Assembly (NCBI RefSeq): GCF_000400505.1
Contig: NZ_CM001857.1
Span: 267,809 to 331,808, forward strand
Direction: 5' to 3'
DNA from: Musicola paradisiaca NCPPB 2511
GTDB taxonomy: Bacteria > Pseudomonadota > Gammaproteobacteria > Enterobacterales > Enterobacteriaceae
Length of the DNA stretch: 64,000 nucleotides
In this document: positions 26,943 to 34,933 of the stretch, one piece after another
How the letters are laid out: each line of letters begins with the position of its first letter
How positions within the stretch are numbered: the stretch's first letter is position 1
Made by a program: the position numbers and the translations under genes
The notes under the pieces: model-generated
Seen by the model: only the letters and a program-made list of their open reading frames with translations
What the model was told of the DNA's origin: nothing
Databases searched by the model: none

Positions 26943-28124
26943 TTATTTCCGCCGTTGATCGAATTCGGCTTTGACGTCGGCCAACAGCGCAGGGTCGGTC
27001 ATCATTTGCAGTCCGCTGGCGGCCATCACTTTGGCGGCGTCGATCACTGCGCGGTCGCCGGTTGCCGAACCGGCCGCCTTGGCGAACGACAGCGTGTGGG
27101 TCGCGCCCGCTTCTTTACCGATGCCGATGTAGGACTGCACCGCCGGTATTTCGTGGGTGACGTTGGCCATATCGGTGGAGCCGATGCCTTGCGTCAGATC
27201 ACGCGGAATGTGTGGTACGCCGAAAGCGTCGAAGTGGCTGGCGACCAGCGACACGATGCGTTTGTTGTTACGGATTTCTTTGGTGCCGAGACCGATCTGG
27301 GTGATGGCGACCTCGGTATCCGTCGCCAGCGCCGCGCCTTTGGCGCAGTTGTGCACTTTTTCGATCACCGTTTTCAGGGTTTCGCCGTCCAGCGCCCGCA
27401 GGTTGAACAGCGCTTTGGCGCTGGCCGGGATGATGTTGGAGGCCACGCCGCCTTCGGTGATGATGCCGTTGATTCGGCAGAAATCGCGCACATGCAGGCG
27501 CAGGGCGTTGACCGCATTGAACATTTCAATCACCCCGGACAGGGCGTTGCGGCCTTCCCACGGGTAGGCGGCGGCGTGCGCCGGGCTGCCGGTGAAGTGA
27601 TATTCGAAGGTGTAGTTGGCAAAGGAGATGTCGTCGGCCATGGCGGTATCGGACGGGTGCATCAGCATGGCGGCGTCCACCCCGGCGAACAGGCCGGCGT
27701 CGATCATGCGGATTTTGCCGATGCCTATCTCCTCGGCGGGCGTGCCGTAGACTTTCACCGTGCCGGACAGATTGCGCTGTTCCATGATCTGTTTGGTGAT
27801 GAGGCCCGCGCCGACGCCGGCGGTACCGATGATGTTGTGGCCGCAGGCGTGGCCGATACCCGGCAGCGCGTCATATTCGGACAGATAGGCGATGGTCGGG
27901 CCGGCGCCGGTGCTGAATTCCGCCACGAACGAGGTGTCCATGCCGGCGAGCCCGGTGGTGACGGAAAACCCGTATTTGCGCAGCAGCTCGACCAGCGTGG
28001 CCTGCGCTTTCGTCTCTTCCAGCCCCAGTTCCGGGTTGGCGTGGATAAAGTGGGCGGCGTTAATCAGGTCGTCGCTCAGGGTTGTTGCGATGGTGTTGAT
28101 GGAGTCGATCACTCTGGGCCTCAT
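26943..28124 (-). CDS. M20 family amidohydrolase/dipeptidase
   Basis: A 393-residue zinc hydrolase of the M20D/PM20D2-AbgB-like group. Metal-ligand motifs seen: EYDALPGIGHACGHNIIG (His, Cys-Gly-His), GTPAEEIGIGK (Glu-Glu) and MLMHPSD (His). The dimerisation/lid region carries GSPAHAAAYPWEGRNAL and the last ligand region THTLSFAKAAG. Such enzymes split dipeptides, N-acyl amino acids or aminobenzoyl-glutamate. It lies inside the ABC-transporter operon, between the DppC-type and DppD-type genes, overlapping the former by 1 bp, so it most likely hydrolyses what the transporter brings in. Confidence 0.87.
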   Translation of the reverse strand: MRPRVIDSINTIATTLSDDLINAAHFIHANPELGLEETKAQATLVELLRKYGFSVTTGLAGMDTSFVAEFSTGAGPTIAYLSEYDALPGIGHACGHNIIGTAGVGAGLITKQIMEQRNLSGTVKVYGTPAEEIGIGKIRMIDAGLFAGVDAAMLMHPSDTAMADDISFANYTFEYHFTGSPAHAAAYPWEGRNALSGVIEMFNAVNALRLHVRDFCRINGIITEGGVASNIIPASAKALFNLRALDGETLKTVIEKVHNCAKGAALATDTEVAITQIGLGTKEIRNNKRIVSLVASHFDAFGVPHIPRDLTQGIGSTDMANVTHEIPAVQSYIGIGKEAGATHTLSFAKAAGSATGDRAVIDAAKVMAASGLQMMTDPALLADVKAEFDQRRK

Positions 28125-28954
28125 TATTTTTTCAGTTTGGGGTCGAGGGCTTCACGGAACCCGTCGCCCACCAGGTTGAACGCCAGTACGGTAATCAGAA
28201 TGGCGAACCCGGCGGTGAGGGTCATGGTGGAGTCAATGCGTAAAAATTCCTGGCCGTCGCGCAGCATGTTGCCCCAGGTGGCGGTGGGGGGCTGGATGCC
28301 GAGGCCGAGGAAGCTGAGCGCCGCTTCCGACAGAATGGCGCCGGCGATACTCATGGTGCCGTAGACGATCAGCGGCGCGATGGTGTTGGGCAGAATATGG
28401 CGGAAGATGATGCGCGCATGCCCGGCGCCGAGGGTGCGCACCACGTCGATGTAGCTCTCTTTTTTGATCGCCAACGCTTCACCGCGAATGATGCGGGCGA
28501 AATTGGGGACGTTGACGATGGAGATGGCGATGATCAGGTTGATGATGCCGTCGCCCAGCACCGTCATCAGCGCGATGGCCAGCAGCACCGACGGAAACGC
28601 GAACAGCGCATCCATCAGCCGCATGATGGCGCTATCCACCCACCCGCCGAAATGACCGGCGACCAGGCCGAGTACCGTGCCGAGCAACCCGCCGATGGCG
28701 ATGGCGACAAAGGCGATGAGAATGGAGATACGTGAGCCGTAGATCAGCCGGCTGAGAATGTCGCGGCCGTAGTTGTCGGTACCGAGCGGCGAGCCGGGGG
28801 TGCCGAGTTTTTTGAGCGAAAAACCCAGGTTCATCTGGTTCGGGTCGTGCGGCGCCAGCCAGGGCGCCAGCAACGCCATCAGCACGATGGCGATAATGAC
28901 GATCAGGCCGGCGAGCGCCATACGGTTGCGGCAGAAGCGTTGCAATACGTCCAT
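28124..28954 (-). CDS. Dipeptide ABC transporter permease (DppC type)
   Basis: A 276-residue inner-membrane permease with an N-terminal anchor (LAGLIVIIAIVLMALLAPWL) and a C-terminal BPD-transporter domain. PLGTDNYGRDILSRLIYGSR is the typical DppC/OppC opening after the first helix, and EALAIKKESYIDVVRTLGAG contains the EAA loop that docks with the ATPases. Its start overlaps the DppB-type stop by 1 bp, and its stop overlaps the M20 gene start by 1 bp. Confidence 0.9.
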   Translation of the reverse strand: MDVLQRFCRNRMALAGLIVIIAIVLMALLAPWLAPHDPNQMNLGFSLKKLGTPGSPLGTDNYGRDILSRLIYGSRISILIAFVAIAIGGLLGTVLGLVAGHFGGWVDSAIMRLMDALFAFPSVLLAIALMTVLGDGIINLIIAISIVNVPNFARIIRGEALAIKKESYIDVVRTLGAGHARIIFRHILPNTIAPLIVYGTMSIAGAILSEAALSFLGLGIQPPTATWGNMLRDGQEFLRIDSTMTLTAGFAILITVLAFNLVGDGFREALDPKLKK

Positions 28955-29916
28955 CAGGCGTCCCCCCGCGGATTATTGAGGCCGATTTTGGGGTTCACCA
29001 CCACGTACAGCAGATCGACGCAGGTATTGACCACCACGAAGATCAGCGCGGTGAACATAATGGTGCCCTGCACCACCATGAAGTCGCGTTTTTCAATCGA
29101 ACTGATGATAAGCCGCCCCATGCCCGGCCAGGCGAAGATGGTTTCCGTCAGTACCGCACCGCTGAGCAGGGTAGAAATCTGGATGCCCAACACGGTGAGG
29201 ATCGGGTTGAAGGCGTTGCGAAATGCGTGCTTGCCGATGACGGAAAACTCGGACAGCCCCTTGGCGCGCGCGGTACGGATGTAAGGGGCGTTGATCACTT
29301 CCAGCATGGCGGTGCGGGTGATGCGCACGAATGTCGCCATCGGCACGGTGGAAAGCGCCACGCCGGGCAGGATCAGGTGACCCAGCACATCCATAAAACC
29401 GTCGTCCCAGTCGCCCATGCCGGTGGCGGGCAACCAGGCCAGCCGCACGGAGAACAACAGTACCAACAGCAGCCCCAGCCAGAACACCGGCATGGATACG
29501 CCGATCAGCGCAAACAGTACGCTAGCGTAGTCGAACAGGCTGTGCTGGCGCACGGCGGAAATAATGCCCGCCGGGATAGCGACCAGCAGCGCCAGCGTTA
29601 ATGCAAAACCGCCGAGCAGCAAGGTATTGGGCAGGCGTTCCAGGATCAGGTTGATCACGCTGTCGCCGTAGTAGATGGAATACCCCAGGTCGCCGCGCAG
29701 CAGGTCGCGCAGGAACAGCAGATATTGCGTCAGCAGCGAACGGTCGAGCCCCAGTTTGACCCGCAGCTCGTGCACCGCCTCCACGCTGGCCTGCGGCCCG
29801 AGCATGATGGTCGCCGGATCGCCCGGAATAATCCGGGTGATCAGGAACACGACCGTCGCCACCAGAAACAGCACTACGATCGTCTGCAGTATGCGATTGG
29901 CCAGAAAACGGATCAT
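28954..29916 (-). CDS. Dipeptide ABC transporter permease (DppB type)
   Basis: A 320-residue permease with about six membrane helices. IRFLANRILQTIVVLFLVAT is the N-terminal helix, followed by RIIPGDPA and RLGLDRSL-like motifs of the DppB/OppB family; the EAA loop is at INAPYIRTARAKGLSEFSVI and the last helix follows FAWPGMGRLIISSI. It begins 16 bp after the substrate-binding protein gene. Confidence 0.9.
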   Translation of the reverse strand: MIRFLANRILQTIVVLFLVATVVFLITRIIPGDPATIMLGPQASVEAVHELRVKLGLDRSLLTQYLLFLRDLLRGDLGYSIYYGDSVINLILERLPNTLLLGGFALTLALLVAIPAGIISAVRQHSLFDYASVLFALIGVSMPVFWLGLLLVLLFSVRLAWLPATGMGDWDDGFMDVLGHLILPGVALSTVPMATFVRITRTAMLEVINAPYIRTARAKGLSEFSVIGKHAFRNAFNPILTVLGIQISTLLSGAVLTETIFAWPGMGRLIISSIEKRDFMVVQGTIMFTALIFVVVNTCVDLLYVVVNPKIGLNNPRGDA

Positions 29917-29932
29917 AGTGTCTGTTCCATCC

Positions 29933-31483
29933 TTACTTGTTTACCGTGACATGGGTGTCAGGGGTGGCGATGCGCAGCAGGCCGTCGGGCGAAACCTGAT
30001 ACCCTTGCACCTTGCGGCTGACGCCGTTCACGAAGTCTTTCGTCCACAGTTCGACGCGCGGAGAGTCCGCCAGCACTTTCTGTTGAACCTGCTGGTAAAG
30101 GGCGCGGCGTTCCTGTTGATCGCTGCTTTTACCCACCGCCGCCGTCAACAGGGTGTCTACATCAGGATTGCTGTAGCCCTGGCCGTTGCCGAGCGAACCG
30201 ATTTGCTTGCTGCTGAACATCTGGTACAGGAAGAAATCCGGATCCGGGTACCAGGACCAGCTCAGGTTGTAGAAGGTCGGCTGGCCTTTGGTGACGGACT
30301 CGCTGAATGAACCCCATTCCATACTTTTGATCGACAAATCAATGCCGATGCTCTTGAGCTGCTGCTGCATGATGGTGGCGGCCTTGATGCGATCCGGATC
30401 CTGCGGCGTCACCAGCGTGGCCTGGAAGCCGTTGGCGTAACCGGCTTCCGCCATCAGTTTTTTCGCCCCTTCCAGATCCTGCGCCATCGCCGTGCTGTTT
30501 GCATCGTCCCAGTAACCCCAGGAGCTTTTCGGCAACGGCGAGTAGGAGCGCGTGCCGCCTCCCCATTGGAAGATGCCGCTGACGATATCGTTCACGTTGA
30601 CGGCTTTGAGGATCGCCTGGCGCACGCGCACATCCTTGGTCGGGCCGTCTTTCAGGTTCATGGCGCTGAAGGTGATGTTCATGCCGGGCACCGACAACAG
30701 GCGGGTTTTGTCATTGTCCTGCACGGTTTTGCGGTTCGGGCCGTCGATGTTGCTGGCGATGTCGATTTCACCGGTCAGCAGCGCGTTGGTCATCATGTTG
30801 AGGTCGGGAATGAATTTCCACACCACCTTGTTGAGCTTGACGTCGTGATCGAAATACTTGTCGAAGCGGGCCAGCGAGATTTTCTCGTCCTTATTCCATT
30901 CTTTCAGTAAGAACGGCCCGGTGCCGACCGGATGCAGGCCGAAGCCGTCACCCTGACCGGTGACTTCTTCCTGCGGCACGATGGCGTTGCCGATGTCGGT
31001 CAGTACCGCCAGGAAGGCTGCATTCGGCTGGCTGAGGGTGACTTTTACCTGTGTAGGGGAGAGCACCTGTACGTCCTGAACCATGCGGGCGCGTTTCATC
31101 ACCGACTCTTTGGCGGAGCGCAGCAGGCTGTAACGCACGTCTTCCGCCGTCATTTTGCGGCCCGGCTGGAATTTGCCCGGCTGGAAGTAAACATCGTCAC
31201 GCAGCGTGAAGGTGTACTCTTTCAAATCCGGACTGACCTGCCACTGGGTCGCCAGGCCGGGAATGATGCTCTTGAGGTCTTTGTCGTAATACACCAGCGT
31301 GTTGAAAATGTTCATCATCACGTCGGATTCATAGGTACCGGTGTATTTGACCGGATCCAGCGTTCTGGGCACCGCTTCCAGACCGATGTTCAGGTTCTGG
31401 CTGGCGGCATAGCTGGTGTTGCCCAGAGTCAACAACGTGGTGGAAGCAACCCCGGCGATCAACATCAAAAGACGTTTGTTCAT
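29933..31483 (-). CDS. Periplasmic peptide-binding protein (SBP family 5)
   Basis: A 516-residue extracellular solute-binding protein of the DppA/OppA family, with a cleavable signal peptide (MNKRLLMLIAGVASTTLLTL, cleavage near SYAA). There is no lipobox. Family hallmarks include LGLEAVPRTLDPVKYTGTYE near the N-terminus, KEYTFTLRDDVYFQPG, and RVRQAILKAVNVNDIVSG. It heads the operon SBP-DppB-DppC-M20-DppD-DppF. Its ligand cannot be deduced; the genes around it argue for a dipeptide or N-acylated amino acid. Confidence 0.9.
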   Translation of the reverse strand: MNKRLLMLIAGVASTTLLTLGNTSYAASQNLNIGLEAVPRTLDPVKYTGTYESDVMMNIFNTLVYYDKDLKSIIPGLATQWQVSPDLKEYTFTLRDDVYFQPGKFQPGRKMTAEDVRYSLLRSAKESVMKRARMVQDVQVLSPTQVKVTLSQPNAAFLAVLTDIGNAIVPQEEVTGQGDGFGLHPVGTGPFLLKEWNKDEKISLARFDKYFDHDVKLNKVVWKFIPDLNMMTNALLTGEIDIASNIDGPNRKTVQDNDKTRLLSVPGMNITFSAMNLKDGPTKDVRVRQAILKAVNVNDIVSGIFQWGGGTRSYSPLPKSSWGYWDDANSTAMAQDLEGAKKLMAEAGYANGFQATLVTPQDPDRIKAATIMQQQLKSIGIDLSIKSMEWGSFSESVTKGQPTFYNLSWSWYPDPDFFLYQMFSSKQIGSLGNGQGYSNPDVDTLLTAAVGKSSDQQERRALYQQVQQKVLADSPRVELWTKDFVNGVSRKVQGYQVSPDGLLRIATPDTHVTVNK

Positions 31484-31660
31484 TTAACCTCCCGTGTGGT
31501 TAAGGTAGTGAATGTCGTGTCGGTTGCCGACGATGCGGCAGTAGCGATAGCGGGAAATGAACAGCGGTATGTGCCGACAGGGGCGCGACACGAGCCGGTA
31601 ATGGTGCAGTGCGCCGGTGTATCATGACCTGTTTGCAGATACTGGGCTCCATTCCCGCGT

Positions 31661-31677
31661 GTTCCATTTAATGGAAC
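31661..31677. promoter_or_regulatory. Perfect palindromic operator before the ABC operon (IclR candidate)
   Basis: GTTCCATTTAATGGAAC: eight paired positions around a central T. It lies 178 bp before the start of the binding-protein gene, and matches the operator at 20261-20277. IclR-family operators are palindromes of this size. Confidence 0.65.
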
Positions 31678-31701
31678 CTTGTTCTATTTTTTATGTAGAT
31701 A

Positions 31702-31731
31702 AACATAAGGCCGCGAATAAAAATGCGTCAA
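31702..31731 (-). promoter_or_regulatory. Possible sigma-70 promoter of the ABC operon
   Basis: Read on the minus strand: TTGACG (31731-31726), 18-bp spacer, TATGTT (31707-31702). Start would be near 31695, placing the palindrome at 31661-31677 just inside the transcript. No GG-N10-GC sigma-54 promoter was found on this side. Confidence 0.35.
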
Positions 31732-31800
31732 GACATTTTTACCGGCTTCAGTAACTATTTTATTACTATTCAAGTGGTTGCACTGTATTGTGGCGTTTTT

Positions 31801-31817
31801 TGCACCATTGCTGTGCG
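31801..31817. promoter_or_regulatory. NtrC-like site between the ABC operon and the IclR gene
   Basis: TGCACCATTGCTGTGCG matches the 17-bp NtrC consensus at 11 positions, with a complete left half TGCACCA. The 606-bp gap 31484-32089 otherwise shows only the promoter and palindrome listed. Confidence 0.4.
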
Positions 31818-32089
31818 CGAGGGGTCACGACAGCGCAGGGTGTGATCGCGGTAACAGAAAATCGAGCGCCGGGGAGCAAATCACGATGGCGTGTTTTCCT
31901 ATCGGAACCGATTACGTGATATAACCTGCGATCACTGAAAACGCCGGTGTCAGGTGTGATGTGGGGGAGCGAACGTGATCCCCGGTAGGGGCATTTTCCC
32001 CTGGCGTTCCTGGTATTTCCCCGCCAGTTTTCCTTGTCACCGGCTCAAGGGACATCGCCTGGCTTCAGGTTCTTATTGATGAGACATGC

Positions 32090-32860
32090 ATGAGCATACT
32101 AAATAGCGCGGCGGCCGTATTGCAGTTGATGAGCCGTCTGAAGCGTAGCGTGACGGTCAGCGATGTGGTGGAACACCTCGGCTATCCGAAAAGTACGGCA
32201 TCCCGGTTACTCAAACAGTTGTCGGAAACCGGTTTTCTGGATCGTGATAGCCGCACGCTGGCGTATCAGCCCAGCCTGCTGCTGCTGGAAGTGACCTATC
32301 TGGTGCGCCACAACTCCAACCTGAGTGATCACATCGAGCAGGTGTTGCAGCGTCTGTGTCAGCAGACCGGGCACACCGGCTATATTTCTATGCTCAGCGG
32401 CCACGATGTGCTGGTGTTGCGGGTGGTGCCCGGCGTACATGCGCTGCGGGTGATTACCCATCCGGGCACCCGATCGCCCGCCTGGGGAACCTCTACCGGA
32501 CGCGCGCTGTTGGCGTATCTGCCCGAGAGCGAGCTGGCGCGCCAGTATCGCCCGGTGCTGGCGCCGGAAAAAGCGGCGGCCATGTCGTTCGCCGCGCTGG
32601 AAGAGAAGGTGAGAGTGATCGCCCAGCGTCAGTGGGCGTCGGCGGTGGATGAATCGGTGCCGGGTGCGGCGTCGGTCAGTTGTGCGGTCAGCGACCCACA
32701 TAGCGGTGAAACCCTGGCGTTTTGCCTGACATTCCCCTCTTCCATTGCCGATGAGCAGGAGATCGCCAACCTGGCTGAATTGGTCAGCCAGGCCGCCAGG
32801 CAGGTGGGCAAAACCGTCGGCGATCCCCGTTGGCTGACGGGAGATTATGTGGCTGAGTAG
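32090..32860 (+). CDS. IclR-family transcriptional regulator
   Basis: A 256-residue regulator. An N-terminal winged helix-turn-helix (about residues 3-62; VSDVVEHLGYPKSTASRLLK is the recognition region) is followed by an IclR ligand-binding domain with GHTGYISMLSGHDVLVLRVV, AWGTSTGRALLAYL and the typical late SCAVSDPHSGETLAFCLTF. It lies divergent from the peptide ABC operon. Both outward operons of the locus carry the same palindrome, so this protein is the likely local repressor. The effector is unknown. Confidence 0.88.
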   Translation: MSILNSAAAVLQLMSRLKRSVTVSDVVEHLGYPKSTASRLLKQLSETGFLDRDSRTLAYQPSLLLLEVTYLVRHNSNLSDHIEQVLQRLCQQTGHTGYISMLSGHDVLVLRVVPGVHALRVITHPGTRSPAWGTSTGRALLAYLPESELARQYRPVLAPEKAAAMSFAALEEKVRVIAQRQWASAVDESVPGAASVSCAVSDPHSGETLAFCLTFPSSIADEQEIANLAELVSQAARQVGKTVGDPRWLTGDYVAE

Positions 32861-32939
32861 CTGTTCAGGCTGAATCGGTTGTGCCCATGGCGGCCATTCG
32901 GCCTCGGATTTGTTGATCCATTTCTCGGAATGGGGATAG

Positions 32940-32964
32940 GGCCGGCTGAGCCGGTCGTTTTTTT
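32940..32964 (+). terminator. Terminator after the IclR gene
   Basis: A 7-bp stem GGCCGGC / GCCGGTC (one G-U pair), 3-nt loop, then G and seven T (32958-32964), 80 nt after the stop and 45 nt before gntR. Confidence 0.75.
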
Positions 32965-33008
32965 GGTTAACATGACCCCTTTGGGAAAGACAGGAAGATC
33001 AACGGAAG

Positions 33009-34004
33009 ATGAAAAAGAAGAGACCCGTACTGCAAGACGTCGCCGACCGTGTGGGCGTCACCAAGATGACGGTCAGCCGTTATCTGCGTGACCCTGCGCT
33101 GGTGTCGGCGGCGTTGCAAGGCAAAATTGCCGCTGCGCTGGACGAGCTGGGTTATATCCCCAACCGAGCGCCGCATATTCTGGCCAATGATACCAGCCGG
33201 GCCATCGGTATTTTGTTGCCGTCGCTGACCAACCAGGTGTTCGCCGAAGTGTTGCGCGGCATCGAACGGGTGACGGAAGCGCGCGGGTATCAGACCATGC
33301 TGGCGCACTACGGTTATCTGCCGGAAATGGAAGAAAAGCGTCTGATGTCATTGCTATCCTTCCATATTGACGGTCTGATTTTGGCGGAGCGTCGGCATAC
33401 GGCGCGTACCCGCCAGATGATCGCCGTGGCGGGCATCCCGGTGGTGGAGCTGATGGACTCGGTATCGCCCTGCCTGGATATGGCGGTGGGGTTTGACAAC
33501 GTCGCCGCCGCCCGGCATATGACGGAACACATGATCGCCAGCGGCCGCCGCCATGTGGTGTATCTGGGCGCGCGATTGGACGAGCGCACGCTGATGAAGC
33601 AGCAAGGCTACGAGCAGGCGATGCAGGCGGCGGGGCTGCGCTGCCATAGCGTGATGATCGAAAACCCGTCGTCTTATACCATCGGGGGCGATCTGTTCCG
33701 TCGCGCCAGAGTGGAATATCCAGCGATGGACAGCGTGTTTTGTACCAATGACGATTTGGCGATCGGCGCGATGTTCGAGTGTCAACGTCAGGGGATCCGG
33801 GTGCCGGAGGAGATCGGTATCGCCGGTTTCCATGGCCACGATATCGGCCAGGTGACGGTTCCGCGATTGACCAGCATACTGACGCCGCGCGAGCGCATCG
33901 GCGAAACCGGGGCGACCCAGCTACTGGCGCGCTTGAACGGTGAAACGGTGGAACACCCGATCGTGGATGTGGGGTTCTCCATTCAGCAGGGCGAAAGCCT
34001 GTAA
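33009..34004 (+). CDS. gntR: GntR gluconate-utilisation repressor
   Basis: A 331-residue LacI-family repressor, the length of E. coli GntR. MKKKRPVLQDVADRVGVTKM with the following TVSRYL is the helix-turn-helix and GYIPNRAP the hinge; the periplasmic-binding-protein-like core follows (RAIGILLPSLTNQVFAEVLR, CTNDDLAIGAMFECQRQG). It represses gntK and gntT until gluconate binds. Matching operators lie between gntK and gntT. The three gnt genes are separated by terminators or read in opposite directions, so each is its own unit. Confidence 0.95.
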   Translation: MKKKRPVLQDVADRVGVTKMTVSRYLRDPALVSAALQGKIAAALDELGYIPNRAPHILANDTSRAIGILLPSLTNQVFAEVLRGIERVTEARGYQTMLAHYGYLPEMEEKRLMSLLSFHIDGLILAERRHTARTRQMIAVAGIPVVELMDSVSPCLDMAVGFDNVAAARHMTEHMIASGRRHVVYLGARLDERTLMKQQGYEQAMQAAGLRCHSVMIENPSSYTIGGDLFRRARVEYPAMDSVFCTNDDLAIGAMFECQRQGIRVPEEIGIAGFHGHDIGQVTVPRLTSILTPRERIGETGATQLLARLNGETVEHPIVDVGFSIQQGESL

Positions 34005-34050
34005 GCGGCAGTTCCCGTCCAGTTTGATGCCGGGCGGTGGAACATCAATA

Positions 34051-34090
34051 AACAGCGGGGCGTTCCTCAGGGAAGCGCCCCGCTGTTTTT
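34051..34090. terminator. gntR terminator
   Basis: A 16-bp perfect stem (arm 34051-34066, AACAGCGGGGCGTTCC, with 34071-34087 as partner, 4-nt loop TCAG) ending in TTTTT on the plus strand. It separates gntR from convergent gntK and may serve both. Confidence 0.88.
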
Positions 34091-34145
34091 GGGGCCGGTC
34101 ATGGCGTTCAGGCGCTCCCGTTTCGTGACGGCGCGGAGCACAGGG

Positions 34146-34673
34146 TTATGCCGACTGGCGCGCCTGATACGCCTGCAGTGCGGCCACGCAGTGTTCCACC
34201 ACCTGATCCAGTGAGCCGTCGATACTGACGCTGAGCACGTCGGCTTCATCGGTTCCCGGTTCTTCCAGCGCGTCGAACTGGCTTTTCAGCAGTTCGGTCG
34301 GCATGAAGTGCCCGGCTCGTGCCTGATGACGTTGCAGCACCAGCTCGAAGCTGCCATTCAGGTGGATGAATACCATGCCTTCGTTATCGGCGCGCAGCAG
34401 GTCGCGATAGCGTTTTTTCAATGCGGAACAGACGATAATGCCGGTTTCGTTCTTGTGGTACAGGCTGTAAGCGGCGTCGTTCAGGCGTTGCAGCCAGGGG
34501 GCGCGATCGTCGTCGTTCAATGGCTGGCCGCCGGCCATTTTCTGGATATTGGCGCGTGGGTGCAGGTCGTCCCCGTCAATGAATTTCGCGCCGATTCTCT
34601 TGGCTAACCCCGCGCCCACGCTAGATTTTCCGCTGCCGGATACGCCCATCAGAATAATGCTCTGTCCTGACAT
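34146..34673 (-). CDS. gntK: GntK gluconokinase
   Basis: A 175-residue kinase that phosphorylates D-gluconate to 6-phosphogluconate for the pentose-phosphate and Entner-Doudoroff routes. The P-loop ILMGVSGSGKSSVG is at residues 7-20; FIDGDDLHP, NDDDRAPWL and CSALKKRYRD are gluconokinase hallmarks. Transcribed away from gntT, with the GntR operators between them. Confidence 0.95.
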   Translation of the reverse strand: MSGQSIILMGVSGSGKSSVGAGLAKRIGAKFIDGDDLHPRANIQKMAGGQPLNDDDRAPWLQRLNDAAYSLYHKNETGIIVCSALKKRYRDLLRADNEGMVFIHLNGSFELVLQRHQARAGHFMPTELLKSQFDALEEPGTDEADVLSVSIDGSLDQVVEHCVAALQAYQARQSA

Positions 34674-34708
34674 AATTTGATCTCTATCGCAAAGTGTAAA
34701 TTAAGTGC

Positions 34709-34724
34709 GTCTTACTGGTATCGA
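34709..34724. promoter_or_regulatory. Degenerate third GntR-like site
   Basis: GTCTTACTGGTATCGA resembles the operator next to it at 11 of 16 positions. Position is between gntK and the main operators. Weak. Confidence 0.3.
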
Positions 34725-34732
34725 ATTTTAAC

Positions 34733-34762
34733 ATGTTACCGGTATCATGATACCCGTAACAT
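34733..34762. promoter_or_regulatory. Twin GntR operators
   Basis: ATGTTACCGGTATCAT (34733-34748) and ATGATACCCGTAACAT (34747-34762) share two bases and together form one 30-bp near-perfect palindrome. Each fits the ATGTTA-CC-G-TA-CAT type operator described for E. coli GntR. Their place between divergent gntK and gntT lets one repressor pair control both. Confidence 0.85.
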
Positions 34763-34769
34763 CATGAGT

Positions 34770-34785
34770 CGTGACGCTTATCACA
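34770..34785. promoter_or_regulatory. CRP site upstream of gntT
   Basis: CGTGACGCTTATCACA: one mismatch to TGTGA-N6-TCACA. It lies 8 bp past the GntR operators, consistent with catabolite control of gluconate uptake. Confidence 0.65.
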
Positions 34786-34933
34786 AGGAACTTTCCCTGA
34801 ACGCCACGTCTATAACGATCTGTAGCGGGACGTTTCCCATAAGACCGGGATCGCTCGTGAAAGAACAGCAATAAGCTCCTCATCCGACCTCTGTTTCCCA
34901 ACAGCGGGCGGTGAGGCATTACCGGAGAACGTT

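Noticed and set aside
26955-28364. A 469-codon open frame on the plus strand
   Set aside because: Antisense to the M20 hydrolase and DppC-type gene; glycine- and histidine-rich composition typical of a shadow frame.
31484-31760. A sigma-54 promoter for the ABC operon
   Set aside because: All GC-N10-CC combinations on the plus strand were examined; the only exact one (31583-31596) lacks the rest of the consensus.
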